A stretch of DNA of 64,000 nt from Psoroptes ovis (taxonomy: Eukaryota; Arthropoda; Arachnida; Sarcoptiformes; Psoroptidae), in contig PQWQ01000018.1 in the NCBI GenBank assembly GCA_002943765.1, positions 62,001-126,000 on the forward strand. Direction: 5' to 3'. How positions within the stretch are numbered: the first letter of the stretch is position 1; every line of letters begins with the position of its first letter. Made by a program: the position numbers and the translations under genes. Of the stretch, positions 11,253 through 23,600 are shown in pieces. Under the pieces are notes generated by a model, which worked only from the letters and a program-made list of their open reading frames with translations, was not told the origin of the DNA and ran no database searches.

Positions 11253-14200
11253 TCCAGAATAATAATTTCAAACCCAAAAGAAAATTAGGCTAAAACAAAT
11301 TTCTTCAAAAAAAAAAAACAAAGCTGTCAAGTGTCAAATTACGAGTGTCTAAAGTTTGGAATTTTTTTTTTCGTTTTGTTTGCTTGGAATTTTTGAAACA
11401 ATTTTCTTTATATTTTGATGAAATACTTCTTATCTTATCATTGTTTGTTTGCTCGTTTTCTCAATTGATCATCATAAGTTGATCATTTTTGGAAACTTTT
11501 ATGGAACATTTTTGATCAAAAGTTGAATAACTAAAATGATAATAATAAATAATAACAAATGATAATTGAATGAATGAAAATGTTTGTTTTATGATGATGA
11601 AGATGCTCATACATTTTCATTATTTTATGATTTTGTAAAAAAATATTTGATTGATTAAGTTTTTGTTTTGTTTTCTTTGAGCATCAAAAGTCAATTCAAG
11701 AAATGGCCAGAAATATTCTTCATAACATTCTCCGAAATCATCGAAGTACATTTCGCAAACATATTCATCGTTGAAATATCTTAGGAAGAAAATAAAAATC
11801 AATTTGATCTTTTGATCATCAAACAAATTGAAATTCTGTTGTTTTATGTTTCCCAAAGTAATCATCGATGATGATGGCTACTTGTTTAAGTCATTGTTTC
11901 AATGATTTTTTGAAACTTGAATTCGATTTGTTGATGAACATTTGTTGTGGTTGTCTTCGTTGAAGAGAAAGACAACATTTCAATTCATTTCAACATTTCA
12001 TCATTGAATTCCATTGATTGTTTTCGAAACATTTCAAAAGTTTTCCCAAGAAAAAAACATGAAATTCAATGATCATTCAATCAAAGACCTCAGGACCTTT
12101 GGACCCTCTGGATTGCTTCGATCTTTGGAAAAAACAACGGAATTTTTAGAAAACTTTAATTCTGTTAGTTCAAAGATCTTTCCATTTGAAATTTTCCAGA
12201 AAAATTTCTTCCAATTTCAAGGACTGCTTCAAGAATTGTTCGAGAATATAATTGGACCGAAAGATCAAAGAACCTCGAAGACCCTGAAGAATGAAGACAA
12301 ATCTTTTTTTTCCGAAAATTTATTTTCAAAGGATTTTTCAATCATTGTTCCTTGAACAATGTCAAGAGACAAATGTGGACAGATATACAATATGGACACA
12401 AACAGCCACATAGACACATGGACACAATTAAAATTGATTACATTCATTTTCTGATTTTATAATGATAAATCAATTGATCAATCTATTTATTTTCCTTCGA
12501 TTTTTTTTTTCACTCATTTCTTTGATCTTTATGTTCCTTCAATCAACAAACAAATAGACAAACAAACCAGAGAAAAAGAAGAAGGAAGTTTCAATTTAAT
12601 TTTGATAAAAATTAATTTCATTATTTGATATTTGATTACCATTTATTTTCATTGATGGTGGAAATGTGTGAAAAATCAAAGATTTTTTGGCCACAATTTT
12701 TCAAATTGATTTGATTCGATTTTTTGTTCGCCAAAGTTGATTCAATTTATCAATTTGAATTTATTATTATTTGCTATTTCGATATCATCATTTGTTGGTA
12801 ATCAATTTCAATTCCAAAATGTAAATAAATAAATAAAAATTTGCGAAGAAAATTGGGGTAAAATTGTTTTTTGGGAAAAAAAATGGAAAATAAATCAAAA
12901 AATCAAATTTAAAAATCAATGATTTTCGTTGATTCATTCATCGTTCGGTTTTCATTCAATTGTCTGGTTGTAGTTTATGCGATTTGAAAATAAAATTTAA
13001 AAACGATCAAAGGCCGTAATATCGCTGCGAGATTTGATGGCTGCAAGCCAACAAAAATAATGATGAATTTTTATTTTCTCACCAAAAATTTACATTTAAA
13101 CATTTCAGCACCCTGTTTTCCTAAATTTTGGCTTTCAAGCAGCCAATCGATCAATCATAACAGTGAATCAATCAAAATTCAATCGAAAATGAATGAAATT
13201 TGATTGAAACATTTGAATTTTTATATTTCTTGGTTGTAGGAAAAGTGACTGGAAATTTTTTTTTGAATCAAAGAAAAATCATTGAAAACCACTTGGGTGA
13301 ACTCTGACATATTTGAATTGTGCTTAAATTTCCAGAAGTTCCTACTTATTTCGGCAAATTTCGATGGAAAACTGAAGCACTGGAATTCATCGAAATCATA
13401 TATTTCGCAAAACAAACAAACAAATCACACAAACAAAGAAAATACATTCACTCAATTTGTTCATTGAACTTCTTAAGACATTCATGAAAATCAAAATGTT
13501 CAAAGAGAAAATCAACGAAAGCATTCAAAATTTGAACAATCAAAATGCTTTGGAATCATCACCGAATATTCACGAAATCAAATGTCATTTTCATCGAATC
13601 ATGTCGCATCATTCATGTAGTGTATCATCGACCCGATCATTCATGTCATGATTATCATCACAATAGAACGAATGTATCATCGGTACTTCGGTACCCGAAA
13701 AAAAACCAAGAAAAAATTTTACATCATAACGATTGTCTTAGTGAATTCAATTGTTTTACATGTTTTCGATTATTATCTGGTTGGCACATAATTATGATAA
13801 TGATGATGATGATGATTTAACATTTTGATTTGAATTTGTTTCAATTCAAAATCTGAAATGAATCAAATTATTTCAGAGGAATTTCAAGAAAAATGAAACA
13901 AAAACAAAAGCAAAGAAATCGATTGATTCGTAAAGAATCATGAATTATTAATTTTTTCTCTTCATTTTTTTGGTATACTCGTTTATGGTTTATGAATTCT
14001 TCTGTACTTTGAAGTATTCTTTTGTTTCGCAATTGTACACCGGATTTTGCTTTCGGGTTGTTCGAAAAGTTCACTGTATATTCATCCGATTGGAATCAAT
14101 GGAATTCGAGAACATTTACCGAACAAAATTCTTGAACAGGTTCGCGAATATTTTGTCGATCATCATCATTGATGAATCAAGATGGAAACATTGATTTTTA

Positions 14201-14477
14201 TGAATATGATTTAATACATCACATGAGTCGTATAAAAATAGACGTAATGATGAATTTGAATTAATTCATGTGAAATTTACAATTGTATTAAATGGTAATG
14301 CGACAAAGTTTCTTGAAACAAAAGATGATTGTCATCATTGAATTTTGAATTATGCATTATACAATGATGATGATGATGCTGATTATGACAATGATGATGC
14401 TTATGATCATGATGACAATAATATGCCATCAAGACAAATAATGTGAGTGTGTATGTGCATCAAACCTAGTGCTAGAT
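11253..14477. other. Non-coding stretch, weak ORFs only
   Basis: The longest frame (12014-12355 plus, 113 aa, starting MIVFETFQKFSQEKN) has no signal peptide or domain and F/K/N-rich composition typical of AT-rich chance ORFs. A CG-containing patch is at 13010-13060. A lone end of the mariner-like family (GGGTTGTTCGAAAAGTTCAC) sits at about 14055-14074. A GAT-rich satellite tract lies at 14366-14420. Confidence 0.5.
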
Positions 14478-14576
14478 CAGTGCTTCTCAACCTTTATTTA
14501 CGTGGAACGTTATTTTTGGTGGGAAAAAATCCACAAACCCAAACCAGTGCTTCGCAAAACCGGTTGAGAAGCACTG
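14478..14576. mobile_element. hAT-like MITE (99 bp)
   Basis: Perfect 15-bp TIRs: CAGTGCTTCTCAACC at the left and GGTTGAGAAGCACTG at the right. CAGNGNTTCTCAAnC ends are typical of hAT elements (Charlie/Zaphod group). The 8 bp flanks (TGCTAGAT, TAATGGCC) do not match, so the target duplication is lost or the copy was recombined. A second partial end (CAGTGCTTCGCAAAACC) lies inside at about 14545. Confidence 0.8.
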
Positions 14577-15536
14577 TAATGGCCCAAAAAATATTGTTTC
14601 ATTATTATTCATATTCGATATATTTTTGAAATTGAATTCATATTGAATTTATTTATTGTTTATTATTATTTAATGTATTATCGTTGTTTTTGTTATTGTT
14701 GTTTACTTTGATTCAAAATTCAATATCCTCGAATGAGAATTCCTTAAAGTCCAATTAGTTTTTTTTTCGTTTATTTAATGCGAATAATTTTATTCCGATT
14801 CCCGAAAATTCCCGATTTCGACTGCAAATTTTCACAATTTACACCATTTGAAAAATGCTGAAAGAAATCACTGAGAAGTGATGAGAAAATAATGAAATTC
14901 GAAGCAAAAAATCAGATTAAAACGATTCATTTGAAAACAAATTCATGGAAAATTCAACGAATTTCATGGAGAATTTCACATATTGAGAATCAATGGAAAT
15001 CATAAGAATAAGGATTCATAAGAAACTTGCGAAAAATGAGCCAAAAATGGGAACAAAATCTCGATAAGCACGTTTTAATGGCAAATAATATATATTTTTG
15101 GAACATTTATGAATTTCCATATTTCTCTTCAACGAACCTTATATAAACACAATGATCAACATTCCGGTCAAGTTTCTTGGAGGGTTTCCACTCGTTGCTC
15201 TCCACTCGTTTACGATTCTAATCGGCGTTTGAATCATGTGTTTGTGTGTTTACGAAATTTTGGGGTTTGAATTGAATTAAATTTAAATTGATTTGAATTG
15301 AAATTTCATTTTATTTTCTCCTCTGTTTTTCGCTCATATCAGTAAACATATCATGGTAAAGTGTGTTTGTGCTTGTGTTTGTGTGTGTGTGTGAAAATAA
15401 TAAATTGAGCCATATTAAGCGATGAATATTATTTTTTTTTGTTCAGTGTTTATCGCAACCGATATTTGTATTTGATCTTGAAAAATGGTTCCGAAATAAT
15501 TTTGCATTTTTTTCCTCTTGGAAAATTTGAAAAATT

Positions 15537-15620
15537 CCTTAGCACTCGACAGGCGCTTCGCAGGCACCATGATGGCACTGGAATACGCTAATTGGCATCG
15601 GATGTTGTCGAGTGCCGATG
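15537..15620. mobile_element. GCACTCGACA-end MITE, possibly piggyBac-derived
   Basis: CCTTAGCACTCGACAGGCGC on the left, and TTGTCGAGTGCCGATGG on the right (reverse complement CCATCGGCACTCGACAA). The left end matches the TTAA-flanked element at 54448 (CCCTTAGCACTCGAGG), so they are related; TTAA flanks are not preserved here. The interior has GCTTCGCAGGC and TGGCATCGG blocks. Confidence 0.55.
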
Positions 15621-17433
15621 GATTCAATTTTTCTTGTTGAAAATGCAATCTTTGGCCATTCATTATTTATGCAAATTGAATATAAATATATATTTTGAAG
15701 CATATTTTTCAGTGTTGAATAAATTCTGTCAAAAAGTTTTTCATTTTCATTCCATGCTTTTATCTTTTGTTTATCGTTATTTGAAACGAATTATTGTCGT
15801 TATTTTATTTTCGTTTCTGATTTGGCGAATATAAAAACAAAAATTCTGGCCAAAAAAAAAAATTGGTCGGATTTTTGCCGAAACAAAATGGTTAAACGAT
15901 TTAAGCTTCGGTTTTTATCTTTGATACTATTTGATTGGAAACAAAAATAAAGGCTCACTCTATGGCTTCTGAACAAGAAAATTCTGGCCCAAAAAATCTG
16001 ATTCTGGCTGTTTTCGGCTTCTGTATTGTCGAGTATTATGACTTTTTATTTCAGTAATCATAGTTGAATCATAGCTGAATAGTTGAATCACTAAAATTGA
16101 TCAAACTTGAAAACCAAACAGAAAGCCATTGAACTTGAATTAGTTGTATGTGAATCCTTTCGAAACAGAAAATCGAGATTCATGTCATTTTTCAAGGTTT
16201 TCTCCTATGGTTTCACAGGGTTTAAATCCTTTGAAATCTATAATGGAACAGACATATATTCAAACATCTGAATTCTGGTCAGAATTTTGAGATTCAAACG
16301 AAAGAATCCATGAGTTTCGAAGCAGAATTTATATGAAATTATCATCCAATAAAAATCAAATCAAATCATCATTTGGAAATATTTTGAAAAACATGGCCCA
16401 CATAATCGCTTTATGATGGAGCATTCCGGTGTAAGCACGATATCATTGTTTGTTAATATCGGTGATGATTACACAGCATGATACATGCAAGTGATCATAA
16501 TTCTATCACCATTATCATCGATAATCGTCTCTAATTTTTTGATAATCATTTATCAATGATTATCAATAATCAATTTATCAAAACTTTGCCTTGCGGAATT
16601 TGCATCAATACATCATCATCATTATTGGTATTGATGATAATAACTTCTGGATGACTTTGGCAATATTAAATAATCATTTTTCATTTTTTTTCTGCAAAAT
16701 TTTTCCCGTTCTTTGGCTTCAAACACTTCATTTCACGCTCCGAATCCTACCGTCGTTTCGATGAATCACTTCTATATCAGAGAAACTCGTGAATGATTGC
16801 ATCATCTTCGGTAGATTCCAGGAAAATTTACTTTGAAATAATTTGTTTAAAACACAAATTTCAATTGATTTCGATCATTATTCTTTTCAACGATGAAATA
16901 TTCAATTAAGTAATTCAGCAAATTTTTCCTCAAAAGAATATGTCAAATCATAAATGTTTCATCATGTTTTTTTTTGTTTTTGTCTTTTGACAAATTTGAT
17001 TTCAATTCATTCATTTGTCAATTCTTTTGATTTTCATTTTTGAATGGCACAAACACATTTTGAATAGAAACAAGCAAGTAAACAAACAAAAACTATCGAC
17101 GGGTATCTGTACAAATGATTCAGGAAAAATTCTTTGAAATAGATTCTTCGAAACAGATCCTTAAAGATTTGGCCAAATGAAAAGAAATCAAAAAGGTGAT
17201 GATTATTCTTTGCTTCAGCAATGTTTGTCATTGAATGAATGAATAAATGAATTTATTTTATCATTCAAAGTATGTATGAGTATAAACAAATATTCTTACA
17301 TGATGAATCTATACTTAATTTTCATTCATTCATGCTGAACATTTTCATGAGCTCTCAAGCTCTCTTTCATTTTTTTTTGATTCATTTCATTCGTTTGTTT
17401 TTCTTGTTCGATTCAAAAGAGAATCTATTATAA

Positions 17434-17502
17434 CTTGTCCGAAAAATTGGTTCGTAAATCTATGTTTGATGCTCATAGAGAATTGGTACAAAATTTTCCG
17501 CT
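17434..17502. mobile_element. Mariner-like palindromic MITE, copy 6 (diverged)
   Basis: CTTGTCCGAAAAATTGGTTC on the left, and TACAAAATTTTCCG on the right (reverse complement CGGAAAATTTTGTA). The interior GATGCTCATAGAGAA resembles other copies' TGCTCATTGA segment. The right terminus is decayed. Confidence 0.5.
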
Positions 17503-18411
17503 ACATCTTCATGTATTCATTGATGATTTTGATTCTTTAATGTTTATTTTTTACGATTGATTCAATAGTGTGATTTTTTGAATTAGATTTTTTCTCCTCT
17601 CAGTGAATGATGATGATGATTCTTGATGATTTTGTCATGATTTTTTATTTTGTTTTGTTTGTATCAAAAGTCCAAAGTCACAATTCTCCAAACTTTTCGG
17701 GTATACCACCGAATTCAATACTGAAATCACATTCAATTTCCATCTTCAAATACTCAGAGACACGAATACGACGACGACTACGAATAGTTTTGATAGGATT
17801 TAGTCATGAAGACTTAGATAATGACGATGATACGAATTTACTTTGTAATTCTATGTGAATTCTCATAGATTCCATTGAATTACTAAGTAAATTTGTCTTT
17901 TATAACGAATGGAGACACAAAGAATATTCAGAATATTTCTGAGAAAAAAGTATCGAAAAATGGCAGGAAAAAAGTTTTTGTTTTGATTTCATCGTTTTAC
18001 TTCAACATAATATCATCAAGGCACGAAATATTCGAGTTAACCATTGAAAATCATTCAATAAATGAATGAATGAGTACAAAATATTTTGGTTCATTTGTCT
18101 CAACGTTGGAAAACTTGAACCCAAACAATGATGATGACGATGATGATGGTTTATGAATGAATAAGAAAAAATAAAGATGATGAAGATCATCATCGACATC
18201 ATAACCATCATCAGCCCAAGCATCCAGACATTAAAGTTTTTTTTTCATTTTTTTATTCAAAAGTCATGGATCACTGGATACTTGTGCGAGATATGTGCCA
18301 TACACAAGCACATATTCTGCTGAATTATGCAAAAATTATAAATCATATTCAATGAATGTAAAGTATTTTAGTTTAATTCAGAAATTTGAATTGTTTTTTT
18401 CCGAAATTATT

Positions 18412-18450
18412 TGGTTGTCCATAAAGTTATGGTGGATTTTCATTGGCCAC
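18412..18450. mobile_element. Mariner-type element end (half copy)
   Basis: TGGTTGTCCATAAAGTTATG followed by GTGGATTTTC matches the mariner-type TIR seen at 9715 more closely than the TTGTCCGAAAAGTTTT family. The mirrored right end is not clear. Confidence 0.45.
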
Positions 18451-19822
18451 TTCCATTAATTCAAAATGATCGAAATTACTGAACACCCCAATAATTTCAA
18501 TAATTATTTTCCCATTATTTTCATTCGATTTTAATGATTAATCAATTCAATCGAAACGAACAAACTTGAAACTTTTCGAAATTTGAACTTCGAAATCGGA
18601 GAGTTTGTAGGATTCAAGAGACTCAGATAAGGTCAGGAGGTTCAGGGCAAATTTTGTATAAGAATCTGTGCACGATTCAGACTCATTCAATAAATGTAAA
18701 ATGAATCAAAACATTCATTTGACATCAATTCATAATTCATTCACCATTTCACCCTAGGAACAAAAATAATGCCCGAATGATCTTTGTAGACCCTTAAAAG
18801 ATCCTTCTCTTCCTTATCATCGACATCATCAATGTCAATGTTAATTTGAATTTCTTTTTTGAAAAGTTTCGTTTCAACAAATCTCCAATGCAAATCATTT
18901 TGTTTTGAATTGATTTTAAAATTTTTGAAACAAAAACATTTCAAATTTCAATTTTTCATTGACATTTAATCAATTTCAAAACATTCACTTCAGACAAAAT
19001 TCACCTCAAAGGCATTGTGGCATAAGATAAGCATCGATGAAATGATTGAATATCATTGAAAAATGTACACATAGATTATACAAAATAACTGAATCATTTC
19101 ATATATTATTCATTCATTTAATATTCACACACACACAAATCATTTTCAATTTGTCGATTTTGCAAATTTTTTTCCATTCATTTTTTCTCTTTGTCATTCA
19201 TATTTCACTCGATTTCGCTCGCCGTCGATGTCGTTGTTTTGCTCAAATCACAAATCAAATCAAATAGGGTAATTTGAATTCAAATCAATTTATTTTTATT
19301 TTCAATTTTCCATTACATTTTTGCTGATGGAGAAAAAATAAACTTGAAAAATGAATCAAAAATCATAAATAATGAATCAATGAATCAACGACCTTTGCCC
19401 CATGTTTTCCATTTGAAAAAAAAAATTTCTGAATTTACATTTTTTTCTCCTATTTGATAAACTCAGACATCATCAATGGTAGTCAAGTGAAAATGTCACA
19501 GCTTGACTTGAGAAGAGCCGACATTGGAAATAGAAATAATGCCAAAAATATCGATCAATATTTTTTTTTCTGTTGAATTGATTTGAATTTGGAATATTCG
19601 TAATTCGCAATTCTGAATGTTTGAATCTTTGAAAATGAACTCTATGCATTCATTCATCGCCGCAATTCATTGAATAGTGAATTGAATTGAATAAATACGA
19701 AGAAAAAAATTGAAGGAAAAAAAATCGATTTTAATTTTAAAAATTGTAAGATTTTCAAAATTATCTTTGATTATGATTGCTGATGATGGTGATGTCGATA
19801 TTTGAAGCTTGAAAGACTATAC

Positions 19823-20009
19823 CAGTCATTCTCAACCTTTTTTTCGCCGCGGCACACTGAAAAAAGGAAAAGCCTTTATTTCCAAAATCTTGCGGCACAC
19901 CAAGTAAGGGAATAGTAAAGGAATGAGTTAGATTTCCGAGATTTGGCGGCACATTTTTGGAATCTGGCGGAACACTAAAGTGCCGCGGAACACCGGTTGA
20001 GAATGACTG
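19823..20009. mobile_element. hAT-like MITE (187 bp) with perfect 8-bp target duplication
   Basis: TIRs CAGTCATTCTCAACC and GGTTGAGAATGACTG are perfect, and the flanks are the identical 8-mer GACTATAC (19815-19822 and 20010-20017), the hallmark of hAT insertion. The interior carries repeated GCGGCACAC/TGCCGCGG phrases forming extended palindromy. No transposase remains; an autonomous hAT partner elsewhere would be needed. Intact TSD and ends imply a fairly recent insertion. Confidence 0.92.
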
Positions 20010-21940
20010 GACTATACAATTGCAAGTGTTTCTGAATGATTCTGCCTTTTTTCCTTTAAAATTTTCATGTTTCCACCAAGAGCAACTTCGATCTTTTCAA
20101 TCGTACCATTCTGGTAACCATCATTTAATACCATAACGATTCATTCATATAAATACACCAAGAATTACTTGTGGAACAAGCTGACACTGGTTTGGTCCGA
20201 TGCTATGGAAAGAGATGCTGCTTAAAATGATTCAAATCAATTCAAAACAAATCAAGTGGCTATGGCAATGGCAATCATCATCATCAATTTATCATCAATT
20301 TTTTCATTCGCCACCGTTCAAAATGGTAAAATAATTATTGATTCGAATTCTCTATTAAAAATTATTTTCTACGATTCTCTCATTGAAACAATGATTATTT
20401 TCTTGCAGCCGCAAAACAAAACAAAAGCAATAGGAGAGAAGTGAATCAGAGCAACATTCCACCTATCTACCACAATCGATCATAATTGTTAATATTATGT
20501 TCATAATATATCCATAATATGAAGAACATGAAGTAAATTTAAATAATTCAGTTTTGATTCAGTTAAAATTCATTTCAGTTCGTCGTAATCATCATTATCA
20601 TTATTCAATTCAGAATTAATTTTCATTATCATTGAAAAAAAGAAGTGAATGAATTTCATATTTCCTACATCCTCATTGTACATCAATTTCAATGTACAAG
20701 AACATCGCAAATACTTGGAAATACTTGTACTTGTATCATTTTCCATGGAAAAAAAATTCATTCATTATGATTATGTTCATTTCATGAGTATTGATTATGT
20801 ATAATAATATCATCATAAACGAAGTTATACAAATGGCTAAAAGTTGAAAAGTAAAAAAATCAAAGACAGAGGGGAAGATGGAAAAATGATAAATTATCAT
20901 TGAATGAATGGTAAAATGGCGAAATGGTTGAACAAAAAAAAAAAAAAAAAATGGTAAAATACAACCGAATGAAACCGAATACAAGGTACAGAGTAGCAAA
21001 GCGATCATTGTTTTAAAGAGAGGGAAATGGAAAACAAGAAAGGCACTGAGAGCTTGAATGAAATGAAAATGTATAGCCTTTGAATTTTTTTACCCGAAAA
21101 AATTTGAGTTACAATTCTTGAATAATTGAAGCACTGAATATTTTTGAATAATTATTATTATTGCTTCTTTGTGTGTGTCTGAATGTGGAATATGAATAAT
21201 GAATAATAATTTGATTATTATTCATTGAATTTCATCATTAAAAAAAGGAAATTGTTAATTTCAATTTAAATTTTCAATTTCTTTAGCCGAAAACATGAAG
21301 TTACAATTAAAAATCTGTGATTCTGAAAATATTTCAATGAATCATTATAAGATTTTCATAATTTTTCAATGAATCATTTGTTTGAAATTATTCCAAGATT
21401 TTTCTTCGTTTTTTCTTTGTTCAAAATTACAATTGACAATTTGAAAACGATTCGAGAGTAAGTAAGAAAGGATAATCAAAAGAAAATGAACCAACCAACA
21501 AAGACTCGAAAAGACATTTTTTTCGGGGTCTTCATCATCATTACCATCACCATTGTCGCATGTCATCATCATAGTATAGCATCATCAGTACAAAGACCAT
21601 AAATGATAGACCATTGTCAAGGTTCATTCAACTTTCATTTGGTTTGATTTGTTTTTTTAGGTTTTGGGCTTTGTACTTTGTACTTTGGATTAAGTTCCTT
21701 GTGTTTTGATTTGATTTTTTTCTTTTGTCTATGGCTGATTGAATTTGGGTATATACCCTAAGATTCTGTGTACGATTGAACAAGAATAAATCAAAGGAAA
21801 AAAATTCTGTCGATTGCAGATTCAAATTTTATTTATTTATTCGTTTATTTCTAATATTTTCAATCATCATCACATTATGGCAAAGAATTATGATAAATTG
21901 ATTGGTGATATGTGTGTTTCCGAAGAACGGTTGATTGAAT

Positions 21941-21969
21941 GGATGGATGGATCGATGGATGGATGGATA
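21941..21969. repeat. (GGAT)n microsatellite
   Basis: Seven GGAT-type units, one altered to CGAT. In frame on the plus strand it encodes the W-M-D-G run of a short spurious ORF at 21814-22059. Confidence 0.7.
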
Positions 21970-23572
21970 GACGGAAAACTAGAAAGATGTATCACCGAAT
22001 TTCTCGAGAATTTTTCAAGTTTATCAAAAGATTATCATATTTTCGCATTGGGCTTATAGACAATAAACCGTATTGCCATAACTTGTTATTATTATCATAA
22101 CTAACTATAAACCTACTTACCATATCTCTACATCACCTTATATCTCCAAAGAAAATGAATTGTTTTTCCATCTAAATCTTCAAGAATAAATTATTTTCAA
22201 AAGTATTTTCAGGAAATGGAATTTAAATTTAATTTGATTCTATTTTTTTCCAAAAAAACATGAGGATCAGAATATGTGTATCAATTTGTAATAATAAATA
22301 GAATGATGAGAATATATGGTGCCGATATAATTTCATTTCACAGTTCAAACTTTTGAAATTGTAACAGTGATTATCATCATCATCATTCATTTTAATGAAA
22401 TCATCCAATCAAACAAAGAATAATTATCATTATAAGAGCAAAAATCCATTCATTATGAACGAAGAATAATGATTCTTTGCTCATTTCTCCTATTGAACCA
22501 TGGTCTAAAGCCTTTTCGAGTTGAACTTTGCAAAGAAATCCAATCAAACAAACGCAATCTTGAAATGTCAAAAAAAATTTGAAATTAACTTTGAACTTTT
22601 CTTAAAACTATCAATGATTCAAAGTTATTTGTTGCCAAACGAAATCATTTACACCAAAAACCCTTCAAATATACCTTTGAATTGTTCGAAGGAATTAAAG
22701 TTCAACAAAAAAAAGTTCAAACAATCAAATGCACAATCAGTGATTATCATCTCATTCTTTGGATCATCATCATTATCATTAAATTTCAAATTTGAAATTT
22801 GAAATTTTTTTCTTCTCTTTTGTTCACCAATTCTTGACATTAAAATCGTTCAATGCCATTATATAAATAAATAAATTTGATTACAATCGAATTTTCGTTT
22901 TTGAAAATTTCAAAAAAGAAAATCACAATACAAAATCAATACAAATATTTTTGAATTGAATTCAATATCAGCTTAAATCATCCAAACAAAGAAATAAAAA
23001 CAAAACATGAATTAATGACACCATTGGCAGCTCCAAAACTGAATCAAACAGGAGAAGAAGAAGCAGCCAGCCACTGCCATTACGTAATGGAAGTTTAGAA
23101 ATTCAGAAATTCTGAAACCAATTTGAAGCACTGCCCTCCACCGCCACCATCACCAGCATATCATCATCAATTTAACCGACATTTTAACAATCACAACCAT
23201 TATTCTCTACCCTAGTATTTTTCACCCTGGTGTTTTCCACACTAGTCTTTTCCACCCTAGCATTTTCGTCCCTATTATCCTATTCAACCTCATGTGACTT
23301 ATCTCAAAATTTTCATCATTGTTTTTTTGGCTCAAAAACGAAAAAACCATTCATTAAAATTACACACACACTTACACAAGATACAAATATCCAATTTATG
23401 GTCCGGTTTCATTTAAAAATTTTGTTTTTTTCAAAAACAAAATCATAATCATTATGATGATGTATATTTCATTTATTTTGTTCATTTCTTCCAATTTTTC
23501 GAAATGAAATTATCATTTTGTTTTGCTGAGATTATAATTTTTTATAAATTTTACTTTTTATAAATACGAAAA

Positions 23573-23600
23573 ACATACATTTGGCCACATACATTTGGCC
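23573..23600. repeat. 14-bp direct tandem duplication
   Basis: ACATACATTTGGCC occurs twice in perfect head-to-tail order. No larger array is present. Confidence 0.7.

Larger units (their letters stand above)
14577..19822. other. Non-coding stretch between MITEs, no gene seen
   Basis: Only short chance ORFs. Two similar phrases (AAAATTCTGGCC followed by an A-run) at 15840 and 15980 suggest an old duplication. Single-ended or decayed relatives of the mariner-like family occur at 17434-17502 and 18412-18450. GC-richer patches at 15160-15240 and 16720-16800 carry no ORF. Confidence 0.45.

Noticed and set aside
12014..12355. 113-aa plus-strand ORF
   Set aside because: F/K/N-rich composition, no signal or domain, and no splice or polyadenylation context that favours it over chance.
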